DNA of 64,000 bases from Pseudomonas fluorescens (GCF_004683905.1 NZ_CP038438.1:3968001-4032000), one strand, 5' to 3'; counted from the first letter of the stretch, positions 49,483 to 58,840 are shown. Numbers and translations are program-made. The notes: generated by a model from the sequence alone, not told the origin.

Positions 49483-50268
49483 ATGCCCATCAATAAAAAA
49501 CTGCTCTTGCTCGGTTCATTGCTCGCGCTGAATTTAAGCGCTCAGGCCGCCGAGCAACCGTCGCACCTCGACACCATCCAGCAACAAGGCCAGTTGCGCG
49601 TCTGCACCACTGGCGACTACAAGCCCTACACCTTCAAACGCAGCGACGGCGACTTCGAGGGTATCGACATCGCCATGGCGCGCTCGCTGGCCGACAGCCT
49701 CGGCGTGAAAGTCGAGTGGGTGCAAACCACCTGGAAAACCCTGATGCCGGACATGCAGGCCGGCAAGTGCGACATCGGCATGGGTGGCATTTCGGTGACG
49801 CTGGAGCGGCAGAAGAAAGCCTACTTCAGCAACACCCTCGACAGCGACGGCAAGATCCCGCTGGTGCGCTGCGCCGATCAGTCCAAGTACCAGACCGTCG
49901 AGCAGATCAACCAGCCCAACGTACGGCTGGTTGAACCGGCAGGCGGCACCAACGAAGCCTTCGTCCACGCCTTCCTGCCCAAGGCGCAACTGGCCCTGCA
50001 CGACAACGTGACGATCTTCCAGCAACTGCTCGATAACAAGGCCGACGTGATGATCACCGACGCCTCGGAAGCGCTGTATCAGCAGAAACTCAAACCGGGT
50101 TTGTGCGCGGTGAATCCGCACCAGTACATGCAGTATGGGGAGAAAGCCTATCTGCTGCCGCGCGATGACATCAGCTGGAAACTGTACGTTGATCAGTGGC
50201 TGCATCTGAGCAAAGTCACTGGCAGTTATCAGAAGGTCATTGGTGAGTGGCTGGCGCTGCCGCAGTAA
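49483..50268 (+). CDS. Periplasmic cyclohexadienyl dehydratase-like protein (PheC type)
   Basis: 261 residues. Signal peptide MPINKKLLLLGSLLALNLSA precedes a two-lobed solute-binding fold (SBP_bac_3). Features LRVCTTGDYKPYTFKR, IDIAMARSLADSLGV, GGISVTLERQKKAYFS, GGTNEAFV and VTIFQQLLDNKADVMITDA match PheC of P. aeruginosa, a periplasmic enzyme that converts arogenate or prephenate to phenylalanine or phenylpyruvate. Amino-acid binding proteins of ABC systems share the fold; the absence of neighbouring transporter genes and the GGTNE and AEKAYLLPRD motifs favour PheC. An aminotransferase for the next step is encoded at 36757. Confidence 0.75.
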   Translation: MPINKKLLLLGSLLALNLSAQAAEQPSHLDTIQQQGQLRVCTTGDYKPYTFKRSDGDFEGIDIAMARSLADSLGVKVEWVQTTWKTLMPDMQAGKCDIGMGGISVTLERQKKAYFSNTLDSDGKIPLVRCADQSKYQTVEQINQPNVRLVEPAGGTNEAFVHAFLPKAQLALHDNVTIFQQLLDNKADVMITDASEALYQQKLKPGLCAVNPHQYMQYGEKAYLLPRDDISWKLYVDQWLHLSKVTGSYQKVIGEWLALPQ

Positions 50269-50287
50269 TCTTCCAGGCACAAACATT

Positions 50288-50387
50288 TGTGGCGAGGGAG
50301 CTTGCTCCCGCTGGGCTGCGCAGCAGTCCGCTGTTTTAAAAGCGGGGGTTGCTTCGCAACCCATCGGGGATAAATCCCCTCGCCACA
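50288..50387. repeat. Complex inverted repeat (TGTGGCGAGGGAGCTTGCTC family)
   Basis: Outer arms TGTGGCGAGGG (50288-50298) and CCCTCGCCACA (50377-50387) pair, with inner hairpins GGGAGCTTGCTCCC, CTGCGCAGCAG and GGGTTGCTTCGCAACCC. A cruciform-like REP family again different from those listed. No gene is present. Confidence 0.82.
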
Positions 50388-50406
50388 GGTTCAGGTTCTA
50401 TTTCTA

Positions 50407-50622
50407 TCAATCGTTGTGCAACATCCCGGAGCTGTACTGGTTCAAGCTGCTACCAATACTGTTACCGCCGAATTTGAGGGTCGTTGCATTTGTGCGACCC
50501 TCCGGCGATTGGCAATCCGAGGAGAAACAACTGGTGGTGGTCAGCCCACCGGAGCCCGAACAGGCACTCAATACCGAGACAGCTGCAGCGATCAACAGCA
50601 CTTTGACGACATTGGTGCGCAT
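50407..50622 (-). CDS. Small lipoprotein (71 aa)
   Basis: 71 residues. A classic lipoprotein signal is visible: MRTNVVKVLLIAAAVSVLSA followed by Cys, making lipobox LSAC. The mature part is about 50 residues, rich in Ser, Thr, Gly and Asn, without recognised domain. The strong ribosome-binding site AAGGGGAG precedes tandem ATG codons; the second (50622) has the better spacing. It is convergent with pheC across a repeat. Confidence 0.75.
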   Translation of the reverse strand: MRTNVVKVLLIAAAVSVLSACSGSGGLTTTSCFSSDCQSPEGRTNATTLKFGGNSIGSSLNQYSSGMLHND

Positions 50623-50802
50623 CATACGGCTCCCCTTGGGATGATCTTGTGCAAGCATCCTAGGCCTAAGTCGCGCCCGGCAAGATGAAATTTTGCTGAT
50701 CGACAGCGCGGGTTCAGAATCCAGGGCTGCGGCAATCGGCTGGTCTGCCGACAACGCCGCAAAAGATTCTGTCACCCCATTGGAAAAACGCCCCCGGCCC
50801 GC

Positions 50803-51303
50803 TCATTCCCTTCCCGGTCTGGGTATCGCAATACGGCTACTGGTCTTGACCTCACGCAACGCCAGGCTGGACTGGATGGACGCAATCCCGACTTGGCGCC
50901 TGAGCACCTGCTCGATGAAATCGCTGTAGCTATCCAGATCCTCGGCCAGCACCTGCAACACATAATCGGCATCGCCGGTGATCTTGTGACAGGACAGCAC
51001 CTGGGGCAGTTGCGCAATCACCGACTCGAAGGCGTCCGGCGCGTGATCGGCGTGGGTGGAAAAACGGATGTGCACGAACGCCATGATGTCCAGCCCGAGC
51101 ATTCGCCGATCAAGGTTGGCCTGATAGCCCTTGATCACCCCGGCCTCCTCCATTCTTTTGCGCCGCCGCCAGCAAGGCGTAAGGCTCAACGACAGCCGCT
51201 CACTGAGTTCAGCGTTGGAAATACTGGCGTCTTCCTGCAACAACTCAAGAATCGCCAGGTCGGTCTCGTCGAGACTGATGCGTTTGGATGATTTTTTCTG
51301 CAT
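50803..51303 (-). CDS. Lrp/AsnC-family regulator
   Basis: 166 residues. N-terminal helix-turn-helix (LDETDLAILELLQEDASISN ... ERLSLSLTPCWRRRKRMEEA) and C-terminal RAM ligand-binding domain (about 75-155; LPQVLSCHKITGDADYVLQV). It is divergent from the acetylpolyamine amidohydrolase gene with 119 bases between, so control of that operon by an amino acid or polyamine-derived ligand is likely. Length and motifs are normal for Lrp. Confidence 0.93.
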   Translation of the reverse strand: MQKKSSKRISLDETDLAILELLQEDASISNAELSERLSLSLTPCWRRRKRMEEAGVIKGYQANLDRRMLGLDIMAFVHIRFSTHADHAPDAFESVIAQLPQVLSCHKITGDADYVLQVLAEDLDSYSDFIEQVLRRQVGIASIQSSLALREVKTSSRIAIPRPGRE

Positions 51304-51422
51304 GACGCCAATCCTGAGTAAGAACGCCCGATTAATCTACTGAATCAAGAAAACAAAGCAAAGAAAGCGCAGGTCAGCCGGAACAGAATATTTGCACTGG
51401 CTCACATTAACGGATGCGCAGA

Positions 51423-52457
51423 ATGTTTACAGTTTTCAGTGATTCCCACCGTTTGCACCATGGCACCGAATTGAAGGACGGCGTGCTCAAGCCGTCATTC
51501 GAACAACCGAGTCGGGCCGATACGGTGCACAACCGCGTCAAACAGGTCGGCCTTGGGCAAATCGTCGAACCGCGTGCGTTTGACCGCTCGTGCTACGTCA
51601 ACGCCCACAGTGAGCGCTACGTCAGTTTTCTGGAAAGTGCCTGGACCGAATGGTGCGCAACCGGACGCACGCACGATGCCTTGCCCCTGGTCTGGCCGGT
51701 ACGCGATCTGGGCAACGAGCAAGTGCCGACGTTCATCGACGGCAAGCTCGGCTTCTATGCCATGGATGCCGGTTCGCCCATCACCGCCACGACCTGGCAA
51801 GCGGTGAAAACCAGCGCGGATATCGCCCTCACCGGACTCGCACTGATCGATGAAGGCCACGACAGCGCCTTTGCCCTGTGCCGCCCGCCCGGCCATCACG
51901 CTGCGCGCGAATACATGGGCGGTTATTGCTACCTCAATAACGCCGCGATTGCCGCGCAGCAGGCCATCACCCAAGGCGCCAAACGTGTCGCGGTGCTCGA
52001 CGTCGACTTCCACCACGGCAACGGCACCCAGAACATTTTCTACCAGCGCAGCGACGTCATGTTCGTCTCGCTGCACGGTGAACCTGCGGTGTCCTACCCG
52101 TACTTTTCAGGTTACAGCCACGAAGTCGGCGCGGGTGTCGGCGAGGGTTACAACCTCAACTACCCGCTGCCGAAAAACACCACGTGGGAGAGCTACCGCA
52201 ACGCCCTGCTCCACGCCTGCAAAAAGCTCCAGCAGTTCGCACCTGAAGTGCTGGTGATATCCCTGGGTGTCGACACGTTCAAGGATGACCCCATCAGCCA
52301 CTTCCTGCTGGAAAGCGAGGACTTCATCGGCATCGGAACGCTGATCGCCAGTGTCGGCTGCCCCACCCTGTTCGTGATGGAAGGCGGCTACATGGTCGAT
52401 GAAATCGGCATCAATGCGGTGAACGTGCTGCATGGTTTCGAGAGTAAACGCAGCTGA
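51423..52457 (+). CDS. Acetylpolyamine amidohydrolase (histone deacetylase family)
   Basis: 344 residues from the ATG at 51423 (MFTVFSDSHRLHHGTELKDG); an ATG 9 bases earlier is possible. Zinc-dependent deacetylase for N-acetylputrescine or related acetylated polyamines. Family motifs: RPPGHHAAREYMGGYCYLNN (tandem His), VLDVDFHHGNGTQNIFY (zinc Asp and His), SLGVDTFKDDP (zinc Asp) and MEGGYMVDEIG. The RLHHG and loop around residue 85 match bacterial polyamine deacetylases rather than eukaryote-like HDACs. It heads an operon with an ornithine cyclodeaminase and a permease. Confidence 0.93.
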   Translation: MFTVFSDSHRLHHGTELKDGVLKPSFEQPSRADTVHNRVKQVGLGQIVEPRAFDRSCYVNAHSERYVSFLESAWTEWCATGRTHDALPLVWPVRDLGNEQVPTFIDGKLGFYAMDAGSPITATTWQAVKTSADIALTGLALIDEGHDSAFALCRPPGHHAAREYMGGYCYLNNAAIAAQQAITQGAKRVAVLDVDFHHGNGTQNIFYQRSDVMFVSLHGEPAVSYPYFSGYSHEVGAGVGEGYNLNYPLPKNTTWESYRNALLHACKKLQQFAPEVLVISLGVDTFKDDPISHFLLESEDFIGIGTLIASVGCPTLFVMEGGYMVDEIGINAVNVLHGFESKRS

Positions 52458-52506
52458 ACCATCCCCGCTCTGCGGCCTTTGAATGACTGAATCGGAGAAC
52501 AACAAC

Positions 52507-53559
52507 ATGACGCTTTTTATTGATGTCGATGATGCTGCACGCCTGTTCACCCAGGTCGGCATCCGCCGGGCCATCCGCGACATGGCGGGCTACATCGAAG
52601 CGGACTACGCACGCTGGGCGCAATTTGATAAATCGCCGCGCACGGCCAACCACTCGGCAGACGGCGTGATCGAGCTGATGCCCACCGACGATGGCCAGCA
52701 GTACTCGTTCAAATACGTCAACGGCCATCCGGACAACGGTCAGCAGAATTTACTGACGGTCATGGCCTTCGGGCTGCTGGCCGATGTGCAGAGTGGCTAC
52801 CCGACCCTGCTCAGCGAACTGACCCTGACCACCGCTGTGCGCACCGCTGCCACCTCGGCACTGGTTGCGCAGTCGCTGGCTCGCCCGGGTGCGACCTCGA
52901 TGGCGATCATCGGCAACGGTGCGCAGAGTGAGTTTCAGGCGCTCGCCTTTCATGAAATGTTGGGCATCAGCGAAATCCGCATCTTCGATATTGATCGCGA
53001 CGCTTCGCTCAAGTTGAAGCACAACCTGGCGGCGTTTCCGCAGATCGAAGTGATTCTGGCCGACTCGGTAAAGGACGCGGTCAAGGGTGCGCATATCGTC
53101 ACCACAGTCACCGCCGACAAAGCCTACGCAACGATTCTCACGCCCGAAATGATCGAACCCGGCATGCATATCAATGCGGTCGGCGGCGACTGCCCGGGTA
53201 AAACCGAACTGCACGCCGACATCCTGCGCAACGCCCGGGTCATCGTCGAATTCGAGCCGCAAACACGCATTGAAGGCGACATTCAGCAATTGGAGGCCGA
53301 CTCTCCAGTGGTCGAGTTTTTCCGGATTGTGCAGGGCGAAGTGCCCGGCCGCGAGAGCGATACGCAGGTGACGGTCTTTGATTCGGTGGGCTTTGCTCTG
53401 GAAGATTTTTCGTCACTGCGCTACCTCAACGACCTGGCTCAGCAACAGCAAATCGGCCAGCGCATCCACCTGGTACCGACGCCGGCCAACATCAAAAATC
53501 TCTTCCAGTTGCTGGAGCCGCAACCGGCAACAGCCTCACGTCTGCGCACCGCCAGTTAA
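52507..53559 (+). CDS. Ornithine cyclodeaminase family protein
   Basis: 350 residues from the ATG at 52507 (MTLFIDVDDAARLFTQVGIR), with GGAG 9 bases upstream. Converts ornithine to proline with loss of ammonia, using NAD; related members act on other amino acids. The Lys-Asn region KYVNGHPDNGQQNLLTV, Rossmann loop MAIIGNGAQSEFQALAFHEM, and DxG-like AVGGDCPGKTELHADIL are in order. It follows the polyamine deacetylase by 49 bases. Together with that gene it suggests a route from acetylated polyamine or ornithine-like compounds towards proline. Confidence 0.92.
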   Translation: MTLFIDVDDAARLFTQVGIRRAIRDMAGYIEADYARWAQFDKSPRTANHSADGVIELMPTDDGQQYSFKYVNGHPDNGQQNLLTVMAFGLLADVQSGYPTLLSELTLTTAVRTAATSALVAQSLARPGATSMAIIGNGAQSEFQALAFHEMLGISEIRIFDIDRDASLKLKHNLAAFPQIEVILADSVKDAVKGAHIVTTVTADKAYATILTPEMIEPGMHINAVGGDCPGKTELHADILRNARVIVEFEPQTRIEGDIQQLEADSPVVEFFRIVQGEVPGRESDTQVTVFDSVGFALEDFSSLRYLNDLAQQQQIGQRIHLVPTPANIKNLFQLLEPQPATASRLRTAS

Positions 53560-53571
53560 TCAGTAAGGACC

Positions 53572-53597
53572 GCCCCCACGCGATTTTGCGAGGGGGC
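53572..53597 (+). terminator. Hairpin between the cyclodeaminase and permease genes
   Basis: GCCCCCACGC-GATTTT-GCGAGGGGGC, a 9-bp GC-rich stem with one mismatch and no proper T run. It could attenuate rather than end transcription, or be a processing signal. Confidence 0.45.
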
Positions 53598-53704
53598 CAT
53601 TCACTCTCCAGGCATCGCTGTGATTAGCCGCTGTCTCTCTAACAAGAACGCTCGACACCTACTTTCTGCCAAAACTCAAAAACATAAAATCAAGAGGTTT
53701 TGCA

Positions 53705-55120
53705 ATGAATTCGAATCCTTCCGGGCCGCTTGAACAGCCCGCGCTGCAGCGCACGCTCAGCAATCGTCACATCCAGTTAATGGCCATGGGCGGTGCCATC
53801 GGTACGGGACTGTTCATGGGCTCCGGGAAGATCATCGCCCTCTCCGGGACGTCGATCATCCTCATCTACATGATCATCGGCCTGTTCGTTTTTTTCGTCA
53901 TGCGCGCCATGGGCGAAATGCTCCTGTCCAACCTGAACTTCAAAACCTTTGCCGATTTTGCCGGCGCCTACCTCGGCCCGCGCGCGGCGTTTTTTCTCGG
54001 CTGGTCGTATTGGTTGAGCTGGAGCGTGGCGGTGATCGGCGATGCCGTTGTGGTCGGCGGATTCTTCCAGTACTGGTTCCCCGAGGTACCGGCGTGGATA
54101 CCCGCCGTCGGCATGCTGGCGACGTTGTTTGCGCTGAACGTGCTGACGGTCAGGCTGTTCGGTGAGGTGGAGTTCTGGTTTGCGATCATCAAAATCATTG
54201 CCGTCGTGACCTTGATCGGCGTCAGCACCGTGCTGATTGCCACGTCCTTCGTGTCCCCGAGTGGCGTCACCGCATCCCTGAGTCACCTGGTGGATAAACA
54301 GGCGGCCTTCCCTAACGGCTTGTTCGGCTTCTTCGCCGGATTTCAGATGGCAATTTTCTCCTTCGCCGGCACCGAGTTGATCGGCACCGCCGCCGCTGAA
54401 ACCCGATCTCCAGAGAAGACCTTGCCCAAGGCCATCAACTCGATTCCGCTGCGGATCATCCTGTTCTACGTGCTGGCACTGACTTGCATTGTTGCCGTGA
54501 CCTCGTGGCAGCAGGTGTCTCCGGTCAAGAGCCCCTTTGTCGAACTGTTTCTCGTGGCTGGGTTTCCCGCGGCCGCCGGTATCGTCAACTTCGTGGTCCT
54601 GACATCGGCGGCATCATCGGCCAACAGTGGCGTGTTTTCATCGAGCCGCATGCTGTTCGGCCTGGCCAACCAGCAAAACGCTCCGGGCATCTTCCGGCGA
54701 CTGTCAGGTAACAGCGTGCCGCTGCTGAGTCTGGCGTTCACCACACTGCTGATGCTGATTGGGGTGCTAGTGCTGTTCATCGTGCCGGAAGTGATGACCG
54801 CCTTCACCATCGTCTCCACCGTGTCGGCGATTCTGGTGATTTTCACCTGGTCGACCATCCTCGCGTCGTACATTGCCTATCGCAAAAAACGCCCGGACCT
54901 GCATGCGAAGTCGGCTTACAAGATGCCCGGCGGCGTACCGATGGCCTGGTTTTCCCTGGCATTTCTAGGCTTTGTGCTGTGTCTGCTGGCATTGCGACCT
55001 GACACGCGGATCGCCTTGATGGTCATGCCGGGTTGGTTCGTTTGGTTGGCGATTGCTTACCAGTTGACCTGCTCAAGGCAGACGAAATCGGCAGTTGAGT
55101 CGGCGAGCCAGTTTGGCTGA
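53705..55120 (+). CDS. Amino-acid permease, APC/AAP family
   Basis: 471 residues, 12 predicted transmembrane helices. It begins with the diagnostic RHIQLMAMGGAIGTGLFMGS (first helix, substrate-binding GAIGTGL), followed by RAMGEMLLSN and further family motifs EFWFAIIKIIAV and FAGTELIGTAAAET. It belongs to the family of AroP, GabP, CycA, LysP and ProY; the substrate is not determinable by eye. It is 145 bases downstream of the ornithine cyclodeaminase gene on the same strand; supply of amino acids to that pathway is inferred. Confidence 0.92.
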   Translation: MNSNPSGPLEQPALQRTLSNRHIQLMAMGGAIGTGLFMGSGKIIALSGTSIILIYMIIGLFVFFVMRAMGEMLLSNLNFKTFADFAGAYLGPRAAFFLGWSYWLSWSVAVIGDAVVVGGFFQYWFPEVPAWIPAVGMLATLFALNVLTVRLFGEVEFWFAIIKIIAVVTLIGVSTVLIATSFVSPSGVTASLSHLVDKQAAFPNGLFGFFAGFQMAIFSFAGTELIGTAAAETRSPEKTLPKAINSIPLRIILFYVLALTCIVAVTSWQQVSPVKSPFVELFLVAGFPAAAGIVNFVVLTSAASSANSGVFSSSRMLFGLANQQNAPGIFRRLSGNSVPLLSLAFTTLLMLIGVLVLFIVPEVMTAFTIVSTVSAILVIFTWSTILASYIAYRKKRPDLHAKSAYKMPGGVPMAWFSLAFLGFVLCLLALRPDTRIALMVMPGWFVWLAIAYQLTCSRQTKSAVESASQFG

Positions 55121-55179
55121 ATCTGCACGCCTGAGCCGTCACCTCAACGTGATGGCTCAGGCTCAAAGACCAGCCGCCG

Positions 55180-55959
55180 TCAAATCGGCTGCCACGCCTC
55201 CACCGGAATCTGCGCCATCGCCTCAAACGCCGGTTTGGCGAACCAGAATCCCTGCATCAGATAAATCCCGCAATCAGCGAGAAAATCCCGCTCCTCGGGG
55301 TGCTCGATGCCCTCGGCAATCACCTCGACGCCCAACTCGGCACACATGCCCACCACGCCACGCACAATCGCCTGGCGTACGCGGTCGCGATGGATATCGC
55401 GAATCAGCGCCATGTCCAGTTTGATCAGATCCGGCTGAAAGTCCGCCAGCAGATTCAACCCGGAATACCCCGCACCGAAGTCATCAATGGCGGTCTTGAA
55501 CCCGAACTCGCGGTACTCGCGCAAGATGTTCATCAAGTGCTTGTTGCTTTCGACGTGCTCGCCTTCGACCGCTTCGAAGATCAACCGCTCAAGCGGAAAC
55601 GCATGCGCGCGCGCCGCCTCCAGCGTGCTGCGAATGCACAGGTCCGGACGATAAACGGCGTTCGGCAGGAAGTTGATCGAAAGAAACCCGGTGAGCCCCA
55701 ACTGCGCGGCCGTGGAGATTGCCCGCACGCGGCACAGTTGATCGAAGCGATAGCGGTTCTGGTCATCGACCTGCTGCAGAACCGACAGTGCACCTTCGCC
55801 CTGCACGCCCCGGACCAGCGCCTCGTGGGCGAAGGTCGATTGATCACGCACATCGACAATCGGCTGGAACGCGAAGGAGAACGCCATATCGGCCTCGCCT
55901 TTTTGCCGGCATCCTTGGCACCCCCCGCTGGGCTGGGGGAAAATTGGTGTATTGGTCAT
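55180..55959 (-). CDS. EAL-domain cyclic-di-GMP phosphodiesterase with N-terminal Cys motif
   Basis: 259 residues from the ATG at 55959 (MTNTPIFPQPSGG), with AGGGGG upstream; an alternative start at 56010 would add 17 residues. The first 25 residues contain the cysteine pair CQGC. The EAL domain (about 25-255) has the active-site residues HEALVRG, INFLPNA, FEAVEGE, DDFGAGYSG, IKLDMAL, AEGIEH and QGFWFAKP, so it should be a working phosphodiesterase. No sensor domain or membrane segment is present. It lies next to a chemoreceptor gene but is separated from it by 136 bases. Confidence 0.9.
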   Translation of the reverse strand: MTNTPIFPQPSGGCQGCRQKGEADMAFSFAFQPIVDVRDQSTFAHEALVRGVQGEGALSVLQQVDDQNRYRFDQLCRVRAISTAAQLGLTGFLSINFLPNAVYRPDLCIRSTLEAARAHAFPLERLIFEAVEGEHVESNKHLMNILREYREFGFKTAIDDFGAGYSGLNLLADFQPDLIKLDMALIRDIHRDRVRQAIVRGVVGMCAELGVEVIAEGIEHPEERDFLADCGIYLMQGFWFAKPAFEAMAQIPVEAWQPI

Positions 55960-56095
55960 GACGCCCCCTGAGAGCGGGTTGCAACCATCCATGGCCCAGA
56001 AAAAAATCACTGCACGGACCGGGTGGCGCCGCTTGGCGGCCCCCGCTTATACAGGCTGACCGGTCAATTCCGGCCAAGTTCATTGCGAAATGCCA

Positions 56096-58030
56096 TCAGG
56101 TGCGGAAATGCGCCGTCATGCGTTGCAGGTCCTGCCCCAGCGACGCCAGTTCAATGGTCGCGGCAGCGCTTTCTTCGCTGGCGACGGCCGACTGATCGGC
56201 CACATCGCGCACACTGACGATGCTGCGATTGATCTCATCGGCCACCGCACTTTGCTGCTCCGCGGCGGCGGAAATCTGCAGGCTCATTTGCTGGATCGTG
56301 CCGATCGAATGGTTGATCTCGGTGATCGCCTGCTCGGCCTTCTGCGCCAGCACCACGGTGTCCAGGGTGCGCTCGCGGCTGGAGGTCATCAGTGTAGATG
56401 CCGCTTGCGTGCCCTGTTGCAAAGTGACAATCAGCGCTTCGATTTCCTTGGTCGAATCCTGGGTGCGCTGCGCCAGCGAGCGCACTTCATCGGCAACCAC
56501 CGCGAAACCACGGCCCTGCTCACCCGCCCGCGCCGCTTCAATCGCCGCGTTCAGCGCCAGCAAGTTGGTCTGCTCGGCGACTGCCTTGATCACATCGATG
56601 ACCTTGCCGATCTGCTCACTGTCCTGGGACAGTACGTTCATCGCTCCGCCCAACTCTTCGATCGCCACCGACAATTCGCTGATCTGCACGGTCGCCTGCT
56701 TGACCACTGCACTGCCGTGACGCGCCTGCTGATCGGCCAGGGTCGCAGCGGCAGATGCGTCGGTGGTGTTGCGCGCCACCTCCTGCACGGTCGAGGCCAT
56801 TTCGTGCATCGCCGTGGCGACCTGATCCACCTCGACTTTCTGCTGGCGCACGCCGGCGCTGGTCTGCTCGCTCATCGCCGAGAGCTTCTCGGCCGATGTC
56901 GAAATATGCGTCACGCCGTTACCGATCCCCTGCACCAGCGTGTTCAGGCTTTGCGCCATGTCCTGCATCGCGTTTTGCAGATCGCCCAACTCATCCTTGC
57001 GGCTGGATTTGGCTTGCACCGTCAGATCGCCTTTGGCAATCCGTCGCGCCAGCTCCACCGTCAGCGCCAACGGCCCGGTGATCTGCCGCGAGATCAGCAC
57101 CGCAGCCAACAGACCGACCACCAGCGCCAGCACCGTCAGCACGGCAATCTGGATAAACGCACGCTGTTGATCGTCCCGCGCCAGACGCTGCTGAGTGTCC
57201 ATCAGGCCGGTCATGATGCTGTCCATCGCCTGGCTCTGCTGATCCACCTGCTGACGCAGACTCTGCTTCTGCTCGAACAGAGCCGCCACCTGCACCAGCA
57301 CCTCGCGATAACGGCGCATCCCGGCCTGCGCCTCTTCAAGCTGACTCGACAGAGCCGCCGGCAAACCGCTGCGCGCCTTGCTCATATCGGCCAGAAACGC
57401 ATCGGTGGTGTCCAGCAGCACCTTCTTGTTGGCCTCGCTCGGCACCGCGATATAACGCCGCAACATCAGACGAAACATCGTCATGCCATTGCGCAGATCT
57501 GCCACCGTGCGCAAGTCCGCCACCCGCGCACTGTCGGCAGACGCCAACGCGCTGGCCGTGGTGCTCTCGAACATGCTGTTGAAGGTCTCGGCGTACTTGT
57601 CCGACATCGCTCCCAACGGTTTCAGCGCATCGCTGGTCGCCTTGTCCGCCTCGACCAAACGCTTGACCTGCTGATCGTAAGCCAGCGTGGTGTCCTGCAA
57701 ACGCTTCAAGGCTTGCTGGTTTTCCGCCCGCGTCAGGGTCTGCAACGCCTTGGCGATCAGCCCTTGCAACACATTCAACTGCGACTGATAAGCCTCGGCA
57801 TAAGCGACATCCGCCGCCGCTTCGTACTGCTTCTCCGACAGACGCATGTCCTGCGTCGCATCGTTGAGCGTGCCGATCAGACGCGTGGTACCCAGGCGAT
57901 CAACCAGCACATTGCTGCTGTTATAGCCAATGAAGGCAACCGCTCCCACCGCCAGCAAAAGAACGCCAAACCCGGCCCCCAACTTTCGGGAAACCTTGAT
58001 GTTGCCCAGGAAATTCGATGCTTCTGCCAT
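56096..58030 (-). CDS. Methyl-accepting chemotaxis protein
   Basis: 644 residues. Transmembrane segments at about 17-35 and 290-312 bracket a helical periplasmic sensor of roughly 250 residues (four-helix-bundle pattern, HBM-like in length). A HAMP domain (about 312-365) and the cytoplasmic signalling hairpin follow, with the tip sequence [20 protein letters not shown] at about residue 500. No C-terminal NWETF pentapeptide was found. The ligand is unknown. It carries a plausible sigma-70 promoter and a palindrome 234-264 bases upstream. Confidence 0.94.
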   Translation of the reverse strand: MAEASNFLGNIKVSRKLGAGFGVLLLAVGAVAFIGYNSSNVLVDRLGTTRLIGTLNDATQDMRLSEKQYEAAADVAYAEAYQSQLNVLQGLIAKALQTLTRAENQQALKRLQDTTLAYDQQVKRLVEADKATSDALKPLGAMSDKYAETFNSMFESTTASALASADSARVADLRTVADLRNGMTMFRLMLRRYIAVPSEANKKVLLDTTDAFLADMSKARSGLPAALSSQLEEAQAGMRRYREVLVQVAALFEQKQSLRQQVDQQSQAMDSIMTGLMDTQQRLARDDQQRAFIQIAVLTVLALVVGLLAAVLISRQITGPLALTVELARRIAKGDLTVQAKSSRKDELGDLQNAMQDMAQSLNTLVQGIGNGVTHISTSAEKLSAMSEQTSAGVRQQKVEVDQVATAMHEMASTVQEVARNTTDASAAATLADQQARHGSAVVKQATVQISELSVAIEELGGAMNVLSQDSEQIGKVIDVIKAVAEQTNLLALNAAIEAARAGEQGRGFAVVADEVRSLAQRTQDSTKEIEALIVTLQQGTQAASTLMTSSRERTLDTVVLAQKAEQAITEINHSIGTIQQMSLQISAAAEQQSAVADEINRSIVSVRDVADQSAVASEESAAATIELASLGQDLQRMTAHFRT

Positions 58031-58477
58031 GTTCAGCCTCTAACGCCCTGACGCGATTCAACGCCAGGCACAAAAAGTAGATCTCTGATAACCGGAGTTA
58101 CCGCTCATATTCGGGGTCGTCGTCCTGGGCGAAATACGGGCAGCTTCCACTGACCCGGCTGCAACAACCTGACGCGAAAAGCCGTACCGACGGCCCACGC
58201 ACCAGCAGACAAATCCAGGACTGACGCTGGATTTATCGTTTCAGCAAAGGTGTTGGAACGGATGCTATAAATTTTGGGAAAAGTTGTACAACTTTATATT
58301 TTTGTATAATCGTTGAACTTTTTTGAGCGCGTGATGACGCATTGCCATCATTTTTTGTGGCACATCGCTATTGCTGCGAAAACAGGCTGAAACCCGCCAT
58401 TTTGAGCGGTTGTTTTGCGCATCGACAGAACGCCCTCCGCGACCACAACCTCGCCGCTTGCCACGGAGGGCAGCGCT
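58031..58477. other. Intergenic region between the chemoreceptor and DUF6124-like genes
   Basis: 447 bases without a gene. It holds the probable chemoreceptor promoter and operator (58264-58294), an A+T-rich tract (about 58281-58320), and near the DUF6124-like end a GCCCTCCG/CGGAGGGC hairpin (58432-58471) that could act as a weak terminator of that gene; it lacks a T run. Confidence 0.5.
58264..58294 (-). promoter_or_regulatory. Putative chemoreceptor promoter overlapped by a perfect palindrome
   Basis: Minus strand: -35 TTGTAC (58286-58291), 16-base spacer, -10 TATAGC (58264-58269). The -35 lies inside AAGTTGTACAACTT (58281-58294), a perfect 14-base palindrome very like the one before the NCS2 permease, so a repressor bound there would block transcription. 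Confidence 0.45.
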
Positions 58478-58840
58478 CTACGCCTTGAGCTCGACGTTAT
58501 CCAACGCCTGATTCACCGCCAACTCCCCCAACATCACCACCTGCGCAATGCCGAGCAGCGTCTTGCGGTGCGAGACCTCCAGCAACGCGGCGAAATCGTT
58601 GAGCATGGTCGTGGCGGAACCCAATGATTCACTGGCGTTGGCGAGCAGGGATTCGGTGTCGTAGGCCGGGTTGGCAAAGAACATTGGTTTGGATTGATCA
58701 CCGCTGGCCATGATCTGGCTGGTTGGGGTGAGGTAGTGATCGAGGGCGCGCTCGGCGGCTTCGTGGAGTTTGCGGGAATCGAGGGATTCGTAGGGGGATG
58801 CGGGGTTGGTTTCGGGTGGGTTGGGTGTTGGTTTGATCAT
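58478..58840 (-). CDS. DUF6124-family small protein
   Basis: 120 residues from the ATG at 58840 (MIKPTPNPPETNPASPYESL). The N-terminus MIKPTPNPPET, followed by SRKLHEAAERALDHYLTP and a helical C-terminal part (ASESLGSATTMLNDFAALLE ... LGELAVNQALDN), matches the family called DUF6124/DUF3077 in Pseudomonas. It is acidic and soluble, and of unknown function. AGGAG precedes the ATG by 8 bases, and this ribosome-binding site is itself one arm of an alternative RNA pairing in the leader (58841-59062). The family name comes from recall rather than a search; the leader structure does not depend on it. Confidence 0.75.
   Translation of the reverse strand: MIKPTPNPPETNPASPYESLDSRKLHEAAERALDHYLTPTSQIMASGDQSKPMFFANPAYDTESLLANASESLGSATTMLNDFAALLEVSHRKTLLGIAQVVMLGELAVNQALDNVELKA

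Noticed and set aside
49483-50268. Amino-acid ABC transporter binding protein
   Set aside because: The fold is shared, but the PheC-type motifs and the absence of permease and ATPase genes made the dehydratase a better call; it is not excluded.
56090-58051. 653-codon plus-strand open frame antisense to the chemoreceptor gene
   Set aside because: Arg/His/Gln-rich shadow of a GC-rich coding region; the chemoreceptor frame carries all recognisable domains.
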